Assembly (NCBI GenBank): GCA_003242675.1
Contig: QGVE01000010.1
Span: 1 to 37,574, forward strand
Source: Bacillota bacterium
GTDB lineage: Bacteria > Bacillota_E > Symbiobacteriia > Symbiobacteriales > Symbiobacteriaceae
Length of the DNA: 37,574 nucleotides
Direction of reading: 5' to 3'
The position numbers and the translations under genes are program-made. Below the pieces are notes generated by a model that saw only the letters and a program-made list of their open reading frames with translations, did no database searches and was not told the origin of the DNA. The first letter of the stretch is position 1; each line of letters opens with the position of its first letter. Below, piece after piece: positions 29,718 through 37,574 of this stretch.

Positions 29718-31403
29718 GTGTCCAGCCCTTATGCCGCAAAGCCCTGGCTGAAGGCCTACCCGCCGCAGGTGCCGCCGCACCTCACCTATGAAGACCGGCC
29801 CCTCTATGACCTGCTGGTCCGCTCCGCCGAGCGCTACGGCGATTCGCCCGCGACGGTGTTCTACGGGGCACGGCTCACCTACCGGCAGCTGCACGAGCAG
29901 GCTCGGCGCGTTGCCGCGGGGCTCGTCCGCCTCGGCGTCCGCCAGGGCGACCGGGTCGCGATCATGCTGCCGAACTGCCCGCAGGCGGTCATCGCCTACT
30001 ACGGGGCCCTGATGGCCGGCGCTGTCGTCGTCATGGTCAACCCGCTGTACATGCCCCGCGAGCTCCGGCACCAGATCGGCGACAGCGGCGCCCGGGTGAT
30101 GATCGCCGTGGACCTGGCGTATCCGAAAGTGAGCCAGCTGGACCTGGATCACGTGATCTACACGGGCCTGCAGGACTACATGCCGGTGCCTCTCAAGTGG
30201 ATCGCCCCGCTCAAGCTCAAACCGCCCCGCATCGCCTACGGGAAAGGGGTCATGCCCTGGGCCCGGCTCCTGGAGGCGGAGCCCATCGCCGAGCCCGTCC
30301 CCGTGAACCCGGCGGAGGACCTGGCCCTCCTGCAGTACACGGGCGCGACGACCGGCCTCCCCAAGGGGTGCATGCTGACCCACCGCAACCTCGTCGCCAA
30401 CGTGCTCCAGACCGAGGCGTGGCTGTACAAGGCCAAGCGCGGCCCCGAGCTGGTCACCCTGGCTGCGCTGCCGTTCTTCCACGTCTACGGCATGACCACC
30501 GTGATGAACTTCACGATCCACATGGGCGGCACCATGGTGCTCCAGCCCAAGTTCGAGGCCCGGGAGTCGCTGAAGCTCATCCAGAAGTACCGTCCTTCCA
30601 TCTTCCCCGGCGCTCCCACGATGTACGTCGCCATCAACAACTTCCCCGAGGTGCAGAAGTACCGGCTGGACTCCATCGAGGCGTGCATCTCGGGCGCGGC
30701 GCCGCTGCCGGTGGAGGTGCAGGCCGAGTTCGAGCGGCTGACCGGCGGCCGGCTGGTGGAGGGCTACGGGCTCACCGAGGCCTCGCCGGTGACCCACGCC
30801 AACCCGATCTGGGACCGGCGGAAGGAGGGGTCGATCGGCCTCCCGTGGCCCGATACCGAGTGCCGCATCGTGGACCCCGAGACCGGGGAGGACGTCCCGC
30901 TGGGCGAGGTCGGCGAGCTCCTGATCCGCGGCCCGCAGGTGATGAAGGGGTACTGGAACCTGCCGGAGGCGACGGCCGAGGCCCTGCGGGACGGCTGGCT
31001 GCACACCGGCGACATGGCCCGCATGGACGAGGAGGGCTACTTCTACATCGTCGACCGCAAGAAGGACCTGATCATCGCCGGCGGCTTCAACATCTACCCG
31101 CGCGAGGTGGAGGAGGTGCTCTACCTGCACAAGGGCGTGAAGGAGGCCGCGGTGGTCGGGGTGCCCGATCCCTACCGGGGCGAGACGGTGAAGGCCTACA
31201 TCGTGCCGCGCGAGGGGGTGACCCTCGATCCCGAGGAGATCCAGCAGTTCTGCCGGCAGCACCTGGCGGCGTACAAGATTCCGCGCATCATCGAGTTCCG
31301 GGACGAGCTGCCCAAGACCCTGGTCGGCAAGGTGCTGCGGCGGGCGCTCCTCGAGGAGGAACAGGGCCGGAAGGAGGATCAGGGCCGGAAGGAGGTTTCG
31401 TAG
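29718..31403 (+). CDS. fadD: Long-chain acyl-CoA ligase (FadD/LcfA)
   Basis: Activates fatty acids to acyl-CoA via acyl-AMP at the start of beta-oxidation. The 561-residue ANL enzyme has the P-loop YTGATTGLPKGCMLTHRNL (about 207-225; the usual S/T-rich loop reads TGATTGLPKG), the A5 motif YGLTEASPVTH (about 349), DRKKDLIIAGGFNIYPREVE and the catalytic lysine region LVGKVLRRALL near the C-terminus. GTG at 29718 follows GGGGGAGGGGAGG. It ends in an 18-bp tandem repeat. Gene order fadD-fadR-etfB-etfA parallels the Bacillus lcfA operon. Confidence 0.93.
   Translation: MSSPYAAKPWLKAYPPQVPPHLTYEDRPLYDLLVRSAERYGDSPATVFYGARLTYRQLHEQARRVAAGLVRLGVRQGDRVAIMLPNCPQAVIAYYGALMAGAVVVMVNPLYMPRELRHQIGDSGARVMIAVDLAYPKVSQLDLDHVIYTGLQDYMPVPLKWIAPLKLKPPRIAYGKGVMPWARLLEAEPIAEPVPVNPAEDLALLQYTGATTGLPKGCMLTHRNLVANVLQTEAWLYKAKRGPELVTLAALPFFHVYGMTTVMNFTIHMGGTMVLQPKFEARESLKLIQKYRPSIFPGAPTMYVAINNFPEVQKYRLDSIEACISGAAPLPVEVQAEFERLTGGRLVEGYGLTEASPVTHANPIWDRRKEGSIGLPWPDTECRIVDPETGEDVPLGEVGELLIRGPQVMKGYWNLPEATAEALRDGWLHTGDMARMDEEGYFYIVDRKKDLIIAGGFNIYPREVEEVLYLHKGVKEAAVVGVPDPYRGETVKAYIVPREGVTLDPEEIQQFCRQHLAAYKIPRIIEFRDELPKTLVGKVLRRALLEEEQGRKEDQGRKEVS
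31362..31395 (+). repeat. 18-bp tandem repeat at the end of fadD
   Basis: CAGGGCCGGAAGGAGG occurs at 31362-31377 and again at 31380-31395. It encodes the repeated residues QGRKE in FadD. The second copy ends in AAGGAGG and supplies the ribosome binding site of the TetR gene, seven bases before its GTG. Confidence 0.8.
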
Positions 31404-32038
31404 TGTCCGTACGGGGCGGCGACAAGTATGCCGCAATTCTGGATGCTGCACAGCACGTGTTTGCCCGGCAGGGCTACCACAAGGCGCAGATCTCCCGCAT
31501 CGCCGCCGAGGCCGGCGTCGCCGCCGGAACGGTTTACCTCTACTTCCGGAGCAAGCCCGACCTGCTCATCTGCCTGTTCCGGGAGCGGCTGAAGCTGCTG
31601 GTTGACGAGATCAAGGAAGCCATCGGCGACGCAGACGATCCCCGCGAGAAGCTGCGGCGGGCGATCGCCCAGCACCTGCGGTCCCTCGGCACCCGGCCCG
31701 AGCTGGCCGCGGTGACCCAGATCGAGATGCGCCAGGCGGATACGCGGGTGCAGCAGCAGATCGCCAGCCTGATGAAGGGCTGGTTCGCGGTCATCGACCA
31801 GATCATCGCGGAAGGGCAGGCGTCAGGGCTGTTCACCCGGTCGGTCCCGGCGAAGCAGATCCGCAACCTGATCTTCGGCACGCTGGATCAGACCGTGACC
31901 GCATGGGTGATGTCGGGTTACAAGTTCGACCTGCAGGCCCTGGCGGAGCCCACCTATCGGCTCATCGCCCATGGCGTGATGGAACGCGAAGGAGGCGTGG
32001 GGTATGGAGATTCTGGTTCTCCTCAAGCAGACCTTTGA
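31403..32038 (+). CDS. fadR: TetR family regulator, FadR-like
   Basis: Probable acyl-CoA-responsive repressor of the fad genes. The N-terminal HTH is intact: ILDAAQHVFARQGYHKAQISRIAAEAGVAAGTVYLYFRSKPDLL (about 12-55). The C-terminal domain (55-200) is helical with EMRQADTRVQQQIASLMKGWFAVIDQIIAEG, resembling Bacillus FadR (YsiA). GTG at 31403 overlaps the fadD stop by one base. The last 11 codons overlap etfB. Its neighbourhood and the palindrome upstream of fadD identify the likely target. Ligand binding is inferred, not seen. Confidence 0.85.
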   Translation: MSVRGGDKYAAILDAAQHVFARQGYHKAQISRIAAEAGVAAGTVYLYFRSKPDLLICLFRERLKLLVDEIKEAIGDADDPREKLRRAIAQHLRSLGTRPELAAVTQIEMRQADTRVQQQIASLMKGWFAVIDQIIAEGQASGLFTRSVPAKQIRNLIFGTLDQTVTAWVMSGYKFDLQALAEPTYRLIAHGVMEREGGVGYGDSGSPQADL

Positions 32039-32759
32039 CACAGAGGCCAAGGTGACGGTGAAGGACGGCCGCATCGTCGAGGACGACGTCACGCTGGTCA
32101 TCAACCCGTACGACGAGTACGCCGTGGAAGAGGCGCTGCGCATCCGGGAGGCCGTGGGCGGCACGGTCACGGTGGTCTCCGTGGGACCCGCCCGGGTGGA
32201 CGAGGCCCTGCGCCGTGCCCTGGCCATGGGCGCGGATGAAGCGGTGGCCATCGATCCCCCGGCTGAGGCCGACGAATACGTGGTCGCCAGCCTGCTCGGC
32301 GCGTGGGCGAAGCAGAAGAAGTTCGACCTGATCCTGGCCGGCAACGTCTCGGTCGACACCGGCGCCGGCCAGACGGCCTTGCGGGTGGCCGAGGCCCTGG
32401 GCCTGCCCCACGTGGCGGCCGCCCTCAAGGTGGAGATCGCCGGCGACACGGCGACGGTCCACCGGGACGCCGAGGGCGACACCGAGGTGGTGACGGTGCC
32501 GCTGCCCTGCCTCATCACCGCCCAGCAGGGCCTGAACGAGCCGCGGTATCCGTCGGTGCCCGGCATCATGAAGGCCAAGCGCAAGCCGATCACCCGGCTC
32601 TCGCCGGCGGACCTGGGGGTCGACGTCGCCCCCAAGACGGCGGTCACCTCCGTCTACCAGGCGGAGCAGAACCGGCTGAACAAGATGATCACCGGCACGC
32701 CTGAGGAGCAGGCCCGGGAGCTGGTCCGGCTGCTCCGCAGCGAGGCCAAGGTTGTCTAG
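32004..32759 (+). CDS. etfB: Electron transfer flavoprotein subunit beta
   Basis: Beta subunit of ETF, which accepts electrons from acyl-CoA dehydrogenases; it binds AMP structurally in the ETF heterodimer. The 251-residue product begins MEILVLLKQTFDTEAK, with INPYDEYAVEEALRI, AGNVSVDTGAGQT and the signature ITAQQGLNEPRYPSVPGIMKAKRKPI. ATG at 32004 follows GGAGGCGTGGGG inside the end of fadR. ETF genes immediately after fadR match Bacillus order, where fadB lies between. Confidence 0.94.
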   Translation: MEILVLLKQTFDTEAKVTVKDGRIVEDDVTLVINPYDEYAVEEALRIREAVGGTVTVVSVGPARVDEALRRALAMGADEAVAIDPPAEADEYVVASLLGAWAKQKKFDLILAGNVSVDTGAGQTALRVAEALGLPHVAAALKVEIAGDTATVHRDAEGDTEVVTVPLPCLITAQQGLNEPRYPSVPGIMKAKRKPITRLSPADLGVDVAPKTAVTSVYQAEQNRLNKMITGTPEEQARELVRLLRSEAKVV

Positions 32760-32770
32760 GGGGAAGAGCC

Positions 32771-33745
<975 letters not shown>

Positions 33746-34011
33746 TTCGCTTTGGCACCTGGGCGGGAGGCCTCGGCGCCCAGGGCGCCCCTGAAGCGGA
33801 ATGCTCCTCGGCAGGCGGGCGTGCTCGCTTCGCAGTTCGCTCCGCTGCGCTCGCGACGCCAGCCTGCGGAGCCTGAACTTAGCGACCTGGAATGTGCCTT
33901 CGCCCCCCTGCCCGGGGCGCACTGACCACGGCTGGCATGCAGTCGGGGCAGCGGCGCTCGGCGCCGAGTGCTTAGGGTATATCGGTGACCACTGTAAGGA
34001 GGGAGAGACCC
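33746..34011 (+). other. 266-bp spacer between etfA and fadN
   Basis: A GC-rich spacer in an otherwise compact cluster. After etfA there is a hairpin CCTGGGCG (33758-33765)/CGCCCAGG (33777-33784) without a T-run, then low-complexity sequence made of repeated GCTCGC/CGCTGCG-like words (about 33828-33870). TATATC at 33978-33983 is a possible -10 without a convincing -35. No gene is credible. The fadN unit may have its own promoter here. Confidence 0.4.
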
Positions 34012-36396
34012 GTGCCCTACGCGATCCGAAAGGCGGCGGTGCTGGGAGCCGGCGTCATGGGCGCCCAGATTGCGGCGCACCTGGCCAACGTGGGGATTCC
34101 GACGCTGCTCCTGGACATCGTCCCGCGGGAACTCACGCCCGAGGAGGAGGCGAAGGGGCTGACGCTGGAGTCGCCCCTCGTCCGCAACCGGCTGGCGACG
34201 AACGCCCTGCAGAACCTGCAGAAGCTGAAGCCCTCGCCGCTCTACTCCAAGGACGTCCTGCGGCTGATCACCCCCGGCAACCTGGAGGACGACCTGCCGA
34301 AGGTGGCGGAGTGCGACTGGATCGTCGAGGCCGTCATCGAGAACCTCCAGATCAAGAAGGACCTCTGGCGGCGGGTGGCGGCCTACCACCGCCCGGGGAT
34401 CATCGCCTCCTCGAATACCTCCGGCATCTCGATCCAGGCGATGGTGGAGGGGACCCCGGAGAGCTTCCGCCGCCACTTCCTGGGCACGCACTTCTTCAAT
34501 CCGCCGCGCTACATGAAGCTCCTGGAGCTCATCCCCACGCCCGACACCGATCCCGAGGTCGTCGCGTTCATGAAGGACTTCGCCGAGCGGGTGCTGGGCA
34601 AGGGCGTCGTCATGGCGAAGGACACCCCGAACTTCATCGGCAACCGCATCGGCGTCTACGGGATGATGGTCACGCTCGAGGAGATGAACCGGTTGGGCCT
34701 CACGCCCGACGAGGTGGACGCCCTGACGGGTAAGGCCATCGGCCGTCCCAAGTCTGCCACCTTCCGCACTCTCGACGTGGTCGGCATCGACACCTTCTGC
34801 CACGTGGCGGACAACTGCCGGGCCTCCATTCCCGATCCGGAAGAGGCGAAGATCTTCACGGTGCCCGAGCCGATCCGCGAGATGGTGCGGCGCGGCTGGA
34901 TCGGCCAGAAGGCCAAGCAGGGCTTCTTTAAGAAGGAAGGCGACCAGATCCTGACCCTGGACCTGGAGACGATGGAGTACCGGCCCCGCAAGAAGGCCAG
35001 CTTCCCGTCGCTGGAGGCGGCCAAGGCCAACCCGGACCTCCGGAGCCGCGTCCGCAGCCTCGTCTTCGCCAAGGACAAGGCCGGTGAGTTCCTGTGGGCC
35101 GTCACGAAGCGGACCTTGCTCTACGCGGCCCGGAAAGTGGGCGAGATCGCCGACGACGTCGTCGCGATCGACAACGCCATGAAGTGGGGCTACAACTGGG
35201 AGCTCGGCCCCTTCGAGCTGTGGGACGCCATCGGCCTGGAGGAGTCCATCGCCCGCATGGAGGCCGAGGGCGAGGTCGTCCCGGACTGGGTCAAGGAGGC
35301 GGCCCGCAAGGGCGGCTTCTACAAGCGGGAGGCGGGCAAGAGCTTCTACATCGCCAAGGGCGAGTACCAGCCCGTGCCCGTCAGCGACCAGGTCATCGAC
35401 ATCGGCGCCCTGCGGGAGACCGGCCGGGTCGTGCGCGAGAAGAAGGGCGCGACCCTGCTCGACATGGGCGACGGCGTCCTGCTGATGGAGCTGCACTCGC
35501 CCAAGTCGGCCATCGGCTTCGACATCATCAGCATGTGCAAGATCGCGGCCGACGAGCTGGCCAGCGGCAAGTGGAAGGGCCTGGTCATCGGCGCCCGGAC
35601 CGAAAACTTCTGCGTCGGCGCCAACGTCGCGCTCATGCTCATGGAGGCGCAGGAGGAGGAGTGGGACGAGCTCGAGTTCATGGCGCGTGAGTTCCAGAAC
35701 GCGTTCATGGCGCTGAAGTTCGCCCCGAAGCCGGTGGTGGTCGCCCCCTACGGCATGACCCTGGGCGGCGGCTACGAGCTGTGCGCCGTGGCCGACAAGG
35801 TCGTCGCCGCGGCGGAGAGCTACATCGGCCTGGTCGAGGTCGGCGTCGGCGTCATCCCGGGCGCGGGCGGCAACAAGGAGATGCTGATCCGCGGCCTGGA
35901 GGGGCTGCCCGAAGGGGCCCAGGTCGACATCCAGCCGATCGTCAACCGCATCTTCGAGACCATCGCCACGGCGAAGGTGGCCACCTCGGCCCGGGAGGCC
36001 CAGGAGATGGGCTACCTGCGCAAGAGCGATGTGATCGTCGTCAACAAGGACCACCAGCTGTACGAGGCCAAGCGGGTGGTGCTGGCCTTGGAGGCCGCGG
36101 GCTACCGTCCGCCCGAGCCCGCCCTGATCCCGGTGGTCGGGCCGGAGGGCCGCGCCGTGCTGGAGATGGGCGCCTACGGCATGTACCTGGGCGGCTGGGC
36201 CACCGAGCACGACCTGCTCATCGCCCGCAAGCTGGCGTACGTGCTCACGGGCGGCAACGTGCCGGCCGGCACGCGGGTGACCGAGCAGTACCTGCTCGAC
36301 CTGGAGCGCGAGGCGTTCCTCAGCCTGCTGGGCACGAAGAAGACCCAGGAGCGCATGGCCCATCTGCTGAAGACCGGCAAGCCGCTGCGGAACTAG
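34012..36396 (+). CDS. fadN: 3-Hydroxyacyl-CoA dehydrogenase / enoyl-CoA hydratase (FadN-like)
   Basis: A bifunctional beta-oxidation enzyme. The N-terminal dehydrogenase has NAD-binding GAGVMG at 12-17, the catalytic segment THFFNPPRYMKLLELIP and GIDTF; a second dehydrogenase domain follows (about 300-460). The crotonase-type hydratase is C-terminal: ENFCVGANVALM (531-542), GMTLGGGYELCAVADK and VGVGVIPGAGGNKEML. This order (dehydrogenase first) matches Bacillus FadN (YusL) and is opposite to E. coli FadB. The start is GTG at 34012 after AAGGAGGG; an upstream GTG at 33985 adds nine residues. Length 794. Confidence 0.93.
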   Translation: MPYAIRKAAVLGAGVMGAQIAAHLANVGIPTLLLDIVPRELTPEEEAKGLTLESPLVRNRLATNALQNLQKLKPSPLYSKDVLRLITPGNLEDDLPKVAECDWIVEAVIENLQIKKDLWRRVAAYHRPGIIASSNTSGISIQAMVEGTPESFRRHFLGTHFFNPPRYMKLLELIPTPDTDPEVVAFMKDFAERVLGKGVVMAKDTPNFIGNRIGVYGMMVTLEEMNRLGLTPDEVDALTGKAIGRPKSATFRTLDVVGIDTFCHVADNCRASIPDPEEAKIFTVPEPIREMVRRGWIGQKAKQGFFKKEGDQILTLDLETMEYRPRKKASFPSLEAAKANPDLRSRVRSLVFAKDKAGEFLWAVTKRTLLYAARKVGEIADDVVAIDNAMKWGYNWELGPFELWDAIGLEESIARMEAEGEVVPDWVKEAARKGGFYKREAGKSFYIAKGEYQPVPVSDQVIDIGALRETGRVVREKKGATLLDMGDGVLLMELHSPKSAIGFDIISMCKIAADELASGKWKGLVIGARTENFCVGANVALMLMEAQEEEWDELEFMAREFQNAFMALKFAPKPVVVAPYGMTLGGGYELCAVADKVVAAAESYIGLVEVGVGVIPGAGGNKEMLIRGLEGLPEGAQVDIQPIVNRIFETIATAKVATSAREAQEMGYLRKSDVIVVNKDHQLYEAKRVVLALEAAGYRPPEPALIPVVGPEGRAVLEMGAYGMYLGGWATEHDLLIARKLAYVLTGGNVPAGTRVTEQYLLDLEREAFLSLLGTKKTQERMAHLLKTGKPLRN

Positions 36397-36411
36397 GGAG
36401 GTGGCGACGAG

Positions 36412-37574
36412 TTGCGCGAGGCAGTGATCGTGACCGGCGTCCGCACGGCGCTCGGCAAGGCCCCCAAGGGCTCGCTGCGCCATGTGCGGCCGGAGGACCT
36501 GGCAGCGACAGTTATTAAGGAAGCGATCGCGCGCACGCCCGGGCTGGAGCCCGCGGCCGTGGACGACGTGGTGCTGGGCTGCGCGTTCCCCGAGGGGGAG
36601 CAGGGGCTGAACATCGCCCGGAATGCGGCCATCCGGGCGGGGCTCCCCACCTCGGTTCCGGGCTTCACCATCAACCGGTTCTGCTCGTCGGGGCTGAACG
36701 CGATCGCGATTGCCGCCAGCGCCATCGCGGCCGGGTACATGGACATCGTGGTGGCGGGCGGCGTGGAGTCGATGAGCCGCGTTCCCATGGGCGGCCACAC
36801 GCCCCGTCCGCACCCGGAGATGGTGCAGAGCTACCCACAGCTCTACATGTCCATGGGCCACACGGCCGAGGTGGTCTGCGCGCGGTACAACGTCAGCCGG
36901 GAGGACATGGACGCCTTCGCCCTGTCCTCCCACCAGAAGGCCGCCGCGGCCATCGACGCCGGGAAGTTCAAGGAGGAGATCGTCCCGATCACCGTCAAGG
37001 AACGGACCTTCGACGGCAAGCGGGTGGTCGAGCGGGAGTTCGTGTTCGACACCGACGAGGGCGTCCGTCGGGACACCTCGATGGAGGCCCTGGCGAAGCT
37101 GCGCCCGGCCTTCTCCGCCAACGGCCAGGTGACGGCGGGCAACTCCAGCCAGACGACCGACGGCGCAGCGGCCGTCGTGGTGATGTCGGCCGAGAAGGCG
37201 CAGGAGATGGGCCTGAAGCCCATGGCGATCTTCCGGTCTTTCGCCGTGGGCGGCGTCGACCCGGACGTCATGGGCATCGGCCCCGTGGTCGCGGTGCCCA
37301 AGGCGCTGAAGCAGGCGGGCATCACGCTGGCGGACGTGGACCTGATCGAGCTGAACGAGGCGTTCGCCTCGCAGTCCCTGGCCGTCATGCGCAAGCTGGA
37401 GATGGATCCGGCCAAGGTGAACGTCAACGGCGGCGCCATCGCGCTCGGCCATCCGCTGGGCTGCACGGGCGCCCGGCTCGTGGTCACGATCATGCACGAG
37501 GCCCGGCGGCGCAAGGCGAAGTACGGGCTCGTGACGATGTGCGTGGGCGGGGGCATGGGCGCCGCTGGGGTGCT
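36412..37574 (+). CDS. fadA: Acetyl-CoA acyltransferase (thiolase), runs off the window
   Basis: Thiolase cleaves 3-ketoacyl-CoA in the last step of beta-oxidation. The visible 387 residues contain the nucleophile Cys91 in [16 protein letters not shown], the signature [19 protein letters not shown], and the C-terminal catalytic CVGGGMG; only a few residues and the stop are missing. TTG at 36412 follows GGGAGGTGG at 36396-36404, 15 bp after fadN, the same fadN-fadA pair as in Bacillus. The sequence [22 protein letters not shown] supports a degradative (FadA) type. Confidence 0.95.
   Translation, partial: MREAVIVTGVRTALGKAPKGSLRHVRPEDLAATVIKEAIARTPGLEPAAVDDVVLGCAFPEGEQGLNIARNAAIRAGLPTSVPGFTINRFCSSGLNAIAIAASAIAAGYMDIVVAGGVESMSRVPMGGHTPRPHPEMVQSYPQLYMSMGHTAEVVCARYNVSREDMDAFALSSHQKAAAAIDAGKFKEEIVPITVKERTFDGKRVVEREFVFDTDEGVRRDTSMEALAKLRPAFSANGQVTAGNSSQTTDGAAAVVVMSAEKAQEMGLKPMAIFRSFAVGGVDPDVMGIGPVVAVPKALKQAGITLADVDLIELNEAFASQSLAVMRKLEMDPAKVNVNGGAIALGHPLGCTGARLVVTIMHEARRRKAKYGLVTMCVGGGMGAAGV

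Overview
The window is a GC-rich (roughly two thirds G+C by eye) bacterial chromosome segment with Firmicutes gene order. It carries the end of the spc ribosomal operon, the rpoA/rplQ cluster, the rplQ-ecfA1-ecfA2-ecfT-truA-rplM-rpsI string and cwlD, all arranged as in Bacillus and Clostridia. High G+C, frequent GTG/TTG starts, strong AGGAGG-type ribosome binding sites, sporulation-linked genes (cwlD, a gerW-like fragment) and a Bacillus-type fad regulon point to a high-GC, spore-forming Firmicute. Symbiobacterium is my best guess, from memory and not from a search.

Layout. 1-5163: end of the spc operon (rplN end, rplX, rplE, rpsN, rpsH, rplF, rplR, rpsE, rpmD, rplO, secY). 5272-10090: adk, a KOW protein, infA, rpmJ, rpsM, rpsK, rpsD, rpoA, rplQ; the usual map gene after adk is absent. 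10162-13493: an ECF transporter energising module and truA. 13490-14571: a strong promoter, a probable L13 leader RNA, rplM, rpsI and a clear terminator. 14637-18287: a mixed set (cwlD behind a sigmaE-like promoter, thymidine kinase, a methyltransferase, a FlK-like hotdog protein, leuB). 18327-18808: a broken sigma/gerW chimera. 18914-19986: two small membrane proteins. 20126-22609: two tandem lipoprotein serpins with different reactive loops. 22714-25478 (minus strand): a permease-ATPase-substrate-binding ABC operon. 25735-27179: a NERD-like protein that may be leaderless and a CPBP-like membrane protein. 27301-28239: argF with ArgR-like sites. 28306-28830 (minus): DoxX. 29179-29415: a small 2[4Fe-4S] ferredoxin behind a palindrome-rich leader. 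29718-37574: a fatty-acid degradation cluster (acyl-CoA ligase, TetR repressor, etfB, etfA, fadN, fadA running off the end).

How it works together. The first 14.5 kb is translation and secretion housekeeping. The last 8 kb is a beta-oxidation pathway: activation by FadD, hydration and second oxidation by FadN, thiolysis by FadA, and electron transfer through EtfBA. A perfect 20-bp palindrome matching the Bacillus FadR operator lies just before fadD, and the FadR-like repressor is the second gene, which implies acyl-CoA-controlled autoregulation. The acyl-CoA dehydrogenase that would feed EtfBA is not in the window.

Most notable items: the tandem secreted serpins with diverged reactive loops, the out-of-frame sigma/gerW fusion, the structured leader of the ferredoxin gene, a 21-bp perfect hairpin, a possibly leaderless NERD-like gene without its nuclease residues, and a thymidine kinase with altered substrate-loop residues. 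No CRISPR array, tRNA, rRNA, transposase or phage gene was seen.
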